NCBI GenBank assembly: GCA_036397475.1 | Contig: DASWIV010000136.1 | Span: 1 to 5,004, forward strand | Length of the DNA: 5,004 bases | Direction of reading: 5' to 3' | DNA from: DASWIV01 sp036397475 | Lineage (GTDB): Bacteria; JAJVIF01; JAPKYR01 | In this document: piece by piece, positions 1-5,004 of the stretch | Layout of the letters: each line of letters opens with the position of its first letter | Position numbering within the stretch: the first letter of the stretch is position 1 | Translations under genes and position numbers: made by a program | The notes under the pieces: model-generated | The model's database searches: none | What the model saw: only the letters and a program-made list of their open reading frames with translations | What the model was told of the DNA's origin: nothing

Positions 1-27
1 TCATCCACGCGTAAAGGACAACCATTA

Positions 28-56
28 TTGCTGACAATTCCGCCATTGCTTAAGAT
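28..56 (+). promoter_or_regulatory. Possible sigma70-type promoter for the epimerase/glycosyltransferase pair
   Basis: TTGCTG at 28-33 and TAAGAT at 51-56 are separated by 17 bases. They match the -35 consensus at 3 of 6 positions and the -10 consensus at 4 of 6, about 85 bases before the epimerase start. The match is weak and could be chance. An upstream gene may equally read into this pair from outside the window. Confidence 0.2.
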
Positions 57-129
57 TGTAATGCAAATATGAACGCTTTTCCCGTTTGCCCTCGGGAGAT
101 AAATCCGATAGACTGACTCCACGATTTTC

Positions 130-134
130 GGAGG
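130..134 (+). promoter_or_regulatory. Ribosome binding site that fixes the epimerase start
   Basis: GGAGG lies five bases before the ATG at 140, an ideal Shine-Dalgarno spacing. An in-frame ATG at 86 would add 18 residues ahead of the Rossmann strand and has no comparable site, so 140 is chosen as the start. Confidence 0.85.
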
Positions 135-139
135 TAATA

Positions 140-1063
140 ATGAACATACTTGTCACCGGTGGGGCAGGATTTATCGGCTCGCATATCCAGGACAGACTGA
201 TTGAACTTGGCCACGATGTGACCACCATCGACGATTTCTCTACTGGCAAGAGAGAGTATGTCAATGCGCAGGCGAAAGTGGTGGAGGGAACTATCAAGGA
301 CAGGAAACTGGTTTCGGCAATTTTCGATGACGGAAAGTTCGATCTGGTCGTTCATCATGCCGCGCAGATAAATGTCCGGAAGAGTTTCGAGGACCCTGTT
401 TACGACTGCCGTGTCAATGTTCTGGGGACATTGAATATTCTGAAAAGGATGATCGAGCACAATACTCCGAAAATTATATTCGCCTCGACAGGCGGGGCTA
501 TTTATGGGAGTCCGGCATCGTTACCGGTCTCTGAGACGCACCCGACAAATCCTGAAAGCCCTTACGCAATAAGCAAGCAGGCTTGTGAGAATTACATAAA
601 AAATCTGAGCGGACTTTATGGCTATAAATATACGATTCTCCGCTACGCCAATGTTTACGGCCCGAGGCAGATTGCGAAAGGTGAAGCAGGTGTGGTCGCT
701 ATTTTTACCGAGAGGATTCTCGATGGGAAGAATCCGGTCATTTTTGGATCCGGCGACCATACGAGGGATTATGTCTACGTTCATGATGTAGTCGCCGCAA
801 ATATCGCCGCCATGGATAAAGCTGACAACGAGATCATAAATATCGGCACCGGTGTGGAGACGGATGTACATGAGGTGTACAGGGCGATAGCGAATGCTTT
901 CGGGGACAGGGCGCTCGAAGCTCAAAACGCTCCCGAGGTTCCTGAAGTTGCCAGGATTGCTCTCGATTGCTCGAAGGCAAAATCTGTCCTTGGCTGGACC
1001 CCGTCGATGAGTTTCGACGATGGGGTCAAACTTACCGTAAAATCGTTCGGAGTGAATGTCTGA
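140..1063 (+). CDS. NAD-dependent sugar-nucleotide epimerase, GalE-like (extended SDR)
   Basis: This is a cytoplasmic extended short-chain dehydrogenase of 307 residues, probably a UDP-glucose/UDP-galactose-type 4-epimerase supplying a sugar donor. The N-terminus begins directly with the Rossmann strand MNILVTGGAGFIGSH (GxxGxxG at residues 7-13), and an acidic Asp31-Asp32 follows at the NAD ribose site. HHAAQ at 72-76, STGGAIYG at 116-123, the catalytic Tyr142-x3-Lys146 pair, RYANVYGPRQ at 168-177 and RDYVYVHDV at 209-217 are all family hallmarks. The C-terminal substrate domain ends with LGWTP near 284-288. It is shorter than E. coli GalE (338 residues), like many short bacterial and archaeal GalE homologues. 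Only 12 bases separate it from the membrane glycosyltransferase gene, which suggests a shared envelope-glycan role. The exact substrate (UDP-Glc, UDP-GlcNAc or a uronate) cannot be read from sequence, so no symbol is given. The family call is very secure. Confidence 0.93.
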   Translation: MNILVTGGAGFIGSHIQDRLIELGHDVTTIDDFSTGKREYVNAQAKVVEGTIKDRKLVSAIFDDGKFDLVVHHAAQINVRKSFEDPVYDCRVNVLGTLNILKRMIEHNTPKIIFASTGGAIYGSPASLPVSETHPTNPESPYAISKQACENYIKNLSGLYGYKYTILRYANVYGPRQIAKGEAGVVAIFTERILDGKNPVIFGSGDHTRDYVYVHDVVAANIAAMDKADNEIINIGTGVETDVHEVYRAIANAFGDRALEAQNAPEVPEVARIALDCSKAKSVLGWTPSMSFDDGVKLTVKSFGVNV

Positions 1064-1075
1064 CCACGTAACGCG

Positions 1076-2878
1076 ATGTCGGAAACAAAAAAAATCCCAT
1101 CTCTTTCACTTATCACCGATATCGCAATTATCCTGATCGTTCTCGTATCGCGGCTGTTCTCCATGTCGCGGTTTCTGCACAAGTGGGACTCCGTGCAGTT
1201 CGCGCTAGGAATGCATAATTACAATATTGCCGGACATCAGCCACATCCGCCTGGATACCCCGCGTATGTCGGGCTTGGATGGATCTTCAATCAATTTTTA
1301 CAAGATGACAATACCGCTCTTGTGACAGTCGGGATATTATCGTCGGTTATTTTGTCTGTCGCGGTTCACCATATCGGTAAAAAATTGATCGGTCCACGTG
1401 GAGGAATAATCGCAGGAGTGCTGTCCGCGTTTAATCCGCTGCTGTGGTATTTTTCATCTATAGCGCTTGCGTATATATCCGGAGCGGCGGTTTCAACTGT
1501 CTCGGTATGGATTGCTTTGAAGGTCAGCCGGAAATATAAATGGCTGATTCCGGTAGTCGCAGGGATATCGTCGGCGTTCTGGCTTCCGGCGGGAATTCTT
1601 ACATTTCCGCTATGCGTCTGGCTTTACGCCAGGAATGAATCGGATGAGAAACTTCCATATTACCTGATCAGGATTTTCTCTTATTCATTCTTGTTCCTTA
1701 TGTCGATGATGATATTTTATACGCCTGTGATAATTCTGACAGGCGGCATCGGCCAATTTCTTGCTACGATCGGCAGCGAATCGGGAAAGCATGTCCTGAG
1801 ATTTTCCGAATGGTCCAATAATCCGGTAGGTGAGTTTGTGGCGACAACCGGATCCATCGCAGATTTTCTGGCGAGGGGAGTCGGGATGGGGAAATGGCTT
1901 CTCCTGTTCCTGCTGATTCCTGTTACAACAGAAAAAGGCGCTCCTATCAAAAGGGTCATAATGCTGTTCCCTCTTGGAGTCGGGGGATTTCTCGCGATGC
2001 ATTTCGGGAACACGATATTTCTCACCACTATCGGAATATTCGCGTTCCTGTTCGTTTCGTTCCAGTTTATTCCGACACCTCGGACAGGTGAAGGAAAATT
2101 CCGGCAATGGCTGTTCGGATTGTGGGTAATCCCGGGATTTCTTCTGTTCACCGCAATTTATGTAAATTACATCGGTATTTTCACGATATTCCTCCCGGCG
2201 TTCATGCTGCTTACGGGATGGGGAATAGAGAGATTCGCCGAATTCATGAAGTTGCAGAGTATCTCGGAGGATGGTGAAAAAGAAAATAATGAGCCCGATA
2301 AACGAGTGGAGCCGTTTGTGGCATTGATAATGACAGGGCTCATGGTGATGTCGTATTACGGGACATTTACTCATCCTGCAAGCACCGAACAGGAAAGCCT
2401 GAACGGGATAATAGCGAGGGACTTGTACATTGAATCAGTACTGAATACTATTCATATGCAGGATCTGGATATTTCCGGAACGGTTATACTCGGTGGGGAA
2501 GATGACTACAGGCACTGGACGTATTATTTCCCGAGTGAGTATTGCATCTGGACTAAATACCTGCTCGATTACTCGCCGGTTGAAGGAAGAGGGATTCGCA
2601 CGAGTCAGAATCATCAACAAACATTTTTGTACCCTCAAATTCTGAAAGATGAAAATACCGGAATTGAATGGGCGTTAATAGATATTTCCGAATACGATAC
2701 GCTTATCTGCTTTAATGATGATTATGCAAGGTTGGGTGAAACAGAGAGAAGGAGTGCCATTCCCATATATGTATCCTCTGAAACGGAGGATATAGAGCCA
2801 GTATGTTTTATAATAAATATTGATAATGATTTTGCAGAATTTACAAAAGGCATGTGGAAGTTAGAAGCTAAAAACTAA
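1076..2878 (+). CDS. Polytopic membrane glycosyltransferase-like protein, GT-C fold (PMT/DUF2723-like)
   Basis: The 600-residue product has roughly 11-13 hydrophobic segments. The clearest are near residues 11-29, 82-100, 108-133, 156-184, 200-222, 273-285, 293-311, 313-333, 344-362, 365-385 and 413-430. After the first segment, a loop carries WDSVQFA (37-43) and then HPPGYP (57-62). An acidic residue in the first outer loop followed by HPPGYP is typical of lipid-phospho-sugar-dependent GT-C transferases such as the ArnT/PMT and DUF2723 groups, so Asp38 is the best candidate catalytic residue. A charged linker (about 394-412) precedes the last membrane segment. Residues 431-600 are soluble, probably extracytoplasmic, and not recognised. 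Transfer of a sugar to a glycan or protein at the membrane is inferred, and the acceptor is unknown. The start has no good Shine-Dalgarno, but the frame is closed by the epimerase's own stop codon, and the next Met (30) would delete the first membrane segment. Translation may be coupled to the epimerase. Confidence 0.75.
   Translation: MSETKKIPSLSLITDIAIILIVLVSRLFSMSRFLHKWDSVQFALGMHNYNIAGHQPHPPGYPAYVGLGWIFNQFLQDDNTALVTVGILSSVILSVAVHHIGKKLIGPRGGIIAGVLSAFNPLLWYFSSIALAYISGAAVSTVSVWIALKVSRKYKWLIPVVAGISSAFWLPAGILTFPLCVWLYARNESDEKLPYYLIRIFSYSFLFLMSMMIFYTPVIILTGGIGQFLATIGSESGKHVLRFSEWSNNPVGEFVATTGSIADFLARGVGMGKWLLLFLLIPVTTEKGAPIKRVIMLFPLGVGGFLAMHFGNTIFLTTIGIFAFLFVSFQFIPTPRTGEGKFRQWLFGLWVIPGFLLFTAIYVNYIGIFTIFLPAFMLLTGWGIERFAEFMKLQSISEDGEKENNEPDKRVEPFVALIMTGLMVMSYYGTFTHPASTEQESLNGIIARDLYIESVLNTIHMQDLDISGTVILGGEDDYRHWTYYFPSEYCIWTKYLLDYSPVEGRGIRTSQNHQQTFLYPQILKDENTGIEWALIDISEYDTLICFNDDYARLGETERRSAIPIYVSSETEDIEPVCFIINIDNDFAEFTKGMWKLEAKN
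2785..2814 (+). promoter_or_regulatory. Possible promoter for the pterin/folate operon inside the end of the upstream gene
   Basis: A perfect TATAAT hexamer stands at 2809-2814, in the AT-rich 3' end of the membrane-protein gene and about 104 bases before the dehydratase start. No good -35 hexamer sits 16-18 bases upstream, and there is no TGn extension. A second weaker -10-like element, GATAAT, is at 2885-2890 in the intergenic gap. A promoter near here is plausible because the function of the genes changes at this point, but the evidence is compositional and weak. Confidence 0.22.
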
Positions 2879-2905
2879 AAATGCGATAATATTATTTTGA
2901 TTTTC

Positions 2906-2911
2906 AAGGAG
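2906..2911 (+). promoter_or_regulatory. Ribosome binding site that fixes the carbinolamine dehydratase start
   Basis: AAGGAG lies six bases before the ATG at 2918. A longer reading from a TTG at 2897 would place this site inside the gene, so the ATG is preferred. Confidence 0.85.
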
Positions 2912-2917
2912 AAAACC

Positions 2918-3244
2918 ATGTCATTGGTGGAAAGCAAATGTGAGCCATGCAGGGGAGATACTCCCCCGCTGACCGGAGAGGAAGCGTGCATGCTCGCAGC
3001 GGAAACTCCCGGATGGGATATCGGCAAGAAATCGATGGAGAGGGAATTTGTCTTCGGAAATTTCGGGGAAGCCATCTCGTTTGTTAATAAGGTGGCGGAA
3101 ATTGCCGAGTCGGAGGACCATCATCCGGATATTCTTCTCCATTCGTACAAGAAAGTGAAGATCGATTTGACGACACATAAAATCGACGGGCTGTCGAAGA
3201 ACGATTTTATTCTTGCGGCGAAAATTAACGGATTAATGAGTTGA
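2918..3244 (+). CDS. phhB: Pterin-4a-carbinolamine dehydratase (PCD/DCoH, PhhB-like)
   Basis: The enzyme dehydrates 4a-hydroxytetrahydropterin to quinonoid dihydropterin, the recycling step after pterin-dependent aromatic amino acid hydroxylases. At 108 residues it has the usual family length. The full PCD active-site pattern is present: Glu64-x3-His68-His69-Pro70, then Tyr77, His87 and Asp96 at the canonical spacings. The N-terminus carries CEPCRGD (8-14) followed by PPLT, close to the HCEACRAD start of Pseudomonas PhhB. GLSKNDFILAAKIN (91-104) is the usual C-terminal helix. It is the first gene of a tight pterin operon: its stop overlaps the next gene's start by four bases, and 39 bases separate it from the membrane-protein gene upstream. 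No phenylalanine hydroxylase is in the window. The physiological partner could therefore be a hydroxylase elsewhere, or this may be one of the PCD-like proteins with other roles. The biochemical family is very secure and the pathway role less so. Confidence 0.93.
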   Translation: MSLVESKCEPCRGDTPPLTGEEACMLAAETPGWDIGKKSMEREFVFGNFGEAISFVNKVAEIAESEDHHPDILLHSYKKVKIDLTTHKIDGLSKNDFILAAKINGLMS

Positions 3245-3984
3245 GCAATTCTCTTCAGGGAAAAACGGTACTTGTCACGGGCGGAGCGGTACGCCTGGGC
3301 GCCGCTATCTGCGGCGCTTTTGCTGGTGAGGGCGCAAATGTTGTCATTCATTACAAATCGTCGCCGGATGGAGCTGAATCGCTTGCCGATGAGTTGAATA
3401 AATCGGGAATAAAAACCTGGATGATACAGGCGAATTTATCCGACCCGAAAATTGTGGGTGAATTGATTAATGAGGTTGTGGATTTAACCGGCGGAATCGA
3501 TGTGCTTGTAAACAGTGCGGCGACATTCAGGGAAGAGAAATTATCCGATCTGACAATGGAATCGCTTCAAGAAACTATCAGGTTGATAGCGTGGGCGCCA
3601 TTCGAACTGACCAGAAAATTCGCGGCTTCCCTGAAGAAAGGAAATTCAGGCGCGGTTGTGAATATTCTCGATACCAGAATTAACGGGCTCGACATGAACC
3701 ACGCGGGATATATTCTCGCGAAACATGTACTGCATCAGATGACACGTATGCTTGCGGTTGAGTATGGTCCGATTTTGAGGGTAAACGCTGTCGCGCCGGG
3801 AGCTGTGCTTCCTCCCGGAGGAAAAGATGAATCGTACCTTGAAGAATTGGTGGTAAACCTTCCATTGAATTATGCCGGCACACCCGGGGATGTCGCGGAC
3901 GCGGTCGTGTTTCTCGCGAAGTCGAATTTCATCACCGGTCAGGTCATATACACTGACGGGGGACGCCATATTGTGGAGAGATGA
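3241..3984 (+). CDS. Pteridine reductase-type short-chain dehydrogenase (PTR1/FolM-like)
   Basis: This 247-residue cytoplasmic SDR probably reduces dihydropterin (for example dihydromonapterin) or dihydrofolate with NADPH. The cofactor motif TGGAVRLG (13-20) fits the TGxxxRxG signature of pteridine reductases, and HYKSS (37-41) resembles the HYHRS NADPH-phosphate site of trypanosomatid PTR1. NSAA is at 91-94. In place of the catalytic Ser of ordinary SDRs there is Asp144, in NILDTR, exactly 13 residues before Tyr157, with Lys161 completing YxxxK. PTR1 and E. coli FolM share this Asp-Tyr-Lys arrangement and spacing. APGAVLPP (185-192) and the C-terminal TDGGRHI are also typical of bacterial pteridine reductases. 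The start is a TTG inside the preceding stop (TTGA) with no strong Shine-Dalgarno, so translation is probably coupled to the dehydratase. The position between PCD and FolB agrees with a pterin substrate. Which pterin it uses, and whether it serves as a dihydrofolate reductase, is inference. Confidence 0.85.
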   Translation: MSNSLQGKTVLVTGGAVRLGAAICGAFAGEGANVVIHYKSSPDGAESLADELNKSGIKTWMIQANLSDPKIVGELINEVVDLTGGIDVLVNSAATFREEKLSDLTMESLQETIRLIAWAPFELTRKFAASLKKGNSGAVVNILDTRINGLDMNHAGYILAKHVLHQMTRMLAVEYGPILRVNAVAPGAVLPPGGKDESYLEELVVNLPLNYAGTPGDVADAVVFLAKSNFITGQVIYTDGGRHIVER

Positions 3985-3986
3985 CC

Positions 3987-4340
3987 ATGGGCAAGATTTT
4001 TATAAAGGATTTACTGGTCAGATGCATACTCGGAATCAACGATGATGAACGCCGCGAAAAACAGGACGTGATTATCAATATTGAGCTCACGACAGATACG
4101 TCGAAAGCAGGACAGACAGACGATTTCGCCGATGCAATCGATTATCGCGCTCTCAAGAAAAAAGTCATCGCGATGATCGAAAAATCACAGTATTTTCTTG
4201 TGGAAGCGCTCGCGCAGGCTCTCGCGGATTGTGTGCTTGAGGATAGCAGGGTTGATAAGGTGATGGTGCGGGTCGAAAAGCCGACTGCGCTTCGCTACGC
4301 GAAAAGTGTCGGGGTGGAGATAACCAGGAAGCAGGGATGA
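3987..4340 (+). CDS. folB: Dihydroneopterin aldolase FolB
   Basis: FolB cleaves 7,8-dihydroneopterin to 6-hydroxymethyl-7,8-dihydropterin and glycolaldehyde, and family members can also epimerise it to dihydromonapterin. The protein is 117 residues, standard for the family. It opens with GKIFIKDLLVRCILGI and keeps the catalytic residues: Glu21 in GINDDE, Tyr53 in the pterin-site segment IDYRAL, Glu73 in LVEALA and Lys98 in EKPTALRYA. VGVEITR closes the domain. With the start at 3987 these positions coincide with E. coli FolB numbering. GGAG at 3975-3978 is then eight bases upstream, which is better than the two bases left by the alternative ATG at 3981, although that ATG overlaps the reductase stop as ATGA. 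The gene lies directly before folK, a very common arrangement, and one base separates them. The identification is secure; the start could be either ATG, two codons apart. Confidence 0.95.
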   Translation: MGKIFIKDLLVRCILGINDDERREKQDVIINIELTTDTSKAGQTDDFADAIDYRALKKKVIAMIEKSQYFLVEALAQALADCVLEDSRVDKVMVRVEKPTALRYAKSVGVEITRKQG

Positions 4341-4341
4341 A

Positions 4342-4851
4342 ATGCCAAGGATATTCATCGGCGTAGGATCGAACATTGAGCCTGAGGCGAATGTAAAGAT
4401 GTCACTCAGACTGGTCCGCCAGTTTGCGCCGATAGCGGCGATATCCACATTTTACGAAACTTCTCCGATAGACCGTCCCGAGCAGGAAAATTACTTTAAC
4501 GGCGTGGTAGAGATCATTTTCCACGGCACTCCATTCGAGCTCGATTTAAAACTTCTCGATATCGAGGATGAGCTGGGACGTCTCCGTACAGCCGATAAAT
4601 ACGCCTCACGTACGATCGATCTCGACATTCTTCTTTTCGGACGGGAGATAATTGATGATGGAAACCTGCGTATTCCCGATCCTGACATACTCAAACGTGA
4701 CTTCGTTCTTCTCCCCCTGAACGAGATAGGTCCGACAGCGATTCATCCCGAAACTGGACAATTGATCGAAAAAATAGCATATAATTTCCGCTCGCATGAA
4801 TTGAAGGAACTCGTGGAATTCACAAAGGAACTTAGAGAGGAATTTATTTAA
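4342..4851 (+). CDS. folK: 6-hydroxymethyl-7,8-dihydropterin pyrophosphokinase FolK (HPPK)
   Basis: FolK transfers pyrophosphate from ATP to the FolB product, giving the substrate of dihydropteroate synthase. The 169-residue protein has the family layout: FIGVGSN at 5-11, STFYETSP at 35-42, YFNGVVEI at 51-58, the signature SRTIDLDILLFG at 89-100 with the magnesium ligands Asp93 and Asp95, and RDFVLLPLNEI at 119-129. One departure from E. coli is at 111-114, where IPDP replaces the more usual V/I-P-H, so Asp113 occupies a position that is His115 in E. coli HPPK and contacts the nucleotide. Some homologues may share this, so it need not harm activity. A GGG-containing Shine-Dalgarno (AGGG at 4333-4336) sits five bases before the ATG. 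The stop TAA shares a base with the FolE start, which supports translational coupling. The identification is secure. Confidence 0.95.
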   Translation: MPRIFIGVGSNIEPEANVKMSLRLVRQFAPIAAISTFYETSPIDRPEQENYFNGVVEIIFHGTPFELDLKLLDIEDELGRLRTADKYASRTIDLDILLFGREIIDDGNLRIPDPDILKRDFVLLPLNEIGPTAIHPETGQLIEKIAYNFRSHELKELVEFTKELREEFI

Positions 4852-5004
4852 TGGATTTAGATAAAACGAAAAAACTCGTGAAAGAGCTTCTCGTCGAGAT
4901 CGGGGAAGACCCTGCCCGCGAAGGCCTGGTCAAAACCCCGGAACGTGTAGCCGAAGCGTGGCAGTATTTGACGTCGGGTTACGGTCTGAGCGCTAAGGAA
5001 GTAA
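4851..5004 (+). CDS. folE: GTP cyclohydrolase I FolE, N-terminal part (cut by the window end)
   Basis: FolE converts GTP to 7,8-dihydroneopterin triphosphate and formate, the committed step of folate and pterin synthesis. The 51 visible residues form the N-terminal helical region. They contain the family hallmark EDPAREGLVKTPERVAEAW (19-37), followed by YLTSGY (39-44). The zinc-binding Cys and His residues and the catalytic barrel lie beyond the right edge, so integrity cannot be judged. The ATG shares its first base with the FolK stop (TAATG), and GAGG at 4837-4840 is ten bases upstream. The N-terminus is short, as in bacterial type IA enzymes without the long eukaryotic extension. Placing folE after folK means the operon holds the entry step as well as the two steps leading to dihydropteroate synthase. 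No dihydroneopterin triphosphate phosphatase is in view. Confidence 0.93.
   Translation, partial: MDLDKTKKLVKELLVEIGEDPAREGLVKTPERVAEAWQYLTSGYGLSAKEV

Larger units (their letters stand above)
1..139 (+). other. Leader region upstream of the epimerase gene; no gene identified
   Basis: No complete gene can be supported here. The first plus-strand frame stays open from base 1 to a TGA at 70-72, and the second to a TGA at 32-34. Either could be the last residues of an upstream gene, but the tails are too short to recognise. A minus-strand gene leaving the left edge cannot be excluded, since an ATG on that strand reads leftward from base 25. No strong terminator hairpin followed by a T run is visible. 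The stretch ends in a clear ribosome binding site for the epimerase. Confidence 0.5.

Noticed and set aside
1..72. C-terminal tail of an upstream plus-strand gene
   Set aside because: The frame is open to TGA at 70-72, but 23 codons with no recognisable motif are not enough to call a gene, and another frame is also open for part of the stretch.
86..139. Longer N-terminus for the epimerase from ATG 86
   Set aside because: The added 18 residues are polar and precede a Rossmann strand that normally starts the protein. GGAGG at 130-134 points to ATG 140.
50..460. Minus-strand open frame opposite the epimerase
   Set aside because: The plus strand here encodes an unmistakable Rossmann domain, and the antisense product resembles no family I recognise.
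1685..2374. Long minus-strand open frame of 229 codons
   Set aside because: It lies wholly within the membrane-protein gene, its product is rich in His, Arg, Glu and Gln with no domain or hydrophobic core, and it is the expected antisense shadow of a transmembrane coding sequence.
2770..2794. Hairpin near the end of the membrane-protein gene as a rho-independent terminator
   Set aside because: It lies inside the coding region, its stem is short and AT-containing, and no T run follows directly.
2897..2917. TTG start seven codons earlier for the carbinolamine dehydratase
   Set aside because: The AAGGAG site would be inside the gene; ATG 2918 has ideal spacing and gives the usual family length.
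3241..3984. Annotation as 3-oxoacyl-ACP reductase (FabG)
   Set aside because: FabG keeps a catalytic Ser. Here an Asp stands 13 residues before the Tyr, and TGxxxRxG plus the pterin-gene context favour pteridine reductase.
3981..3986. ATG 3981 as the FolB start
   Set aside because: It makes a tempting ATGA overlap with the reductase stop, but only two bases separate it from GGAG. ATG 3987 has an eight-base spacing and puts the catalytic residues at E. coli FolB numbering. The alternative remains possible.

Overview
The window looks like a stretch of a bacterial chromosome. It is densely coded, all on the plus strand, with no RNA gene, CRISPR array, insertion sequence or phage gene visible. 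GC content looks moderate, with an AT-rich patch around 2700-2920. Short intergenic gaps, Shine-Dalgarno sites and overlapping start/stop codons are typically bacterial. Nothing in the window fixes the phylum.

Region 1 (1-2878) concerns envelope sugars. After a leader of about 139 bases comes a short-form GalE-like NAD-dependent sugar-nucleotide epimerase (140-1063). Twelve bases later a 600-residue polytopic membrane protein begins (1076-2878). It has the Asp plus HPPGYP signature of lipid-sugar-dependent GT-C glycosyltransferases, and its C-terminal domain of about 170 residues is probably extracytoplasmic. The pair plausibly makes and transfers a sugar for a surface glycan or glycoprotein.

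Region 2 (2918-5004, running off the right edge) is a compact pterin/folate operon. In order it encodes pterin-4a-carbinolamine dehydratase, a short-chain dehydrogenase of the PTR1/FolM pteridine reductase type, FolB, FolK and the first 51 residues of FolE. Every junction is an overlap or a gap of one or two bases, so the genes are almost certainly co-transcribed and translationally coupled. FolE makes dihydroneopterin triphosphate from GTP. FolB cleaves, and may epimerise, dihydroneopterin, and FolK pyrophosphorylates the product for dihydropteroate synthase. The reductase and the dehydratase belong to the reduced-pterin side: the reductase can make tetrahydropterin or tetrahydrofolate, and the dehydratase recycles the carbinolamine left by pterin-dependent hydroxylases.

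The most interesting point is the mix of folate synthesis with tetrahydropterin production and recycling in one operon, with no hydroxylase in view. The reductase carries the Asp-Tyr-Lys active site of PTR1/FolM instead of the usual Ser-Tyr-Lys, so it may supply tetrahydromonapterin or stand in for dihydrofolate reductase. No wholly new system is evident.
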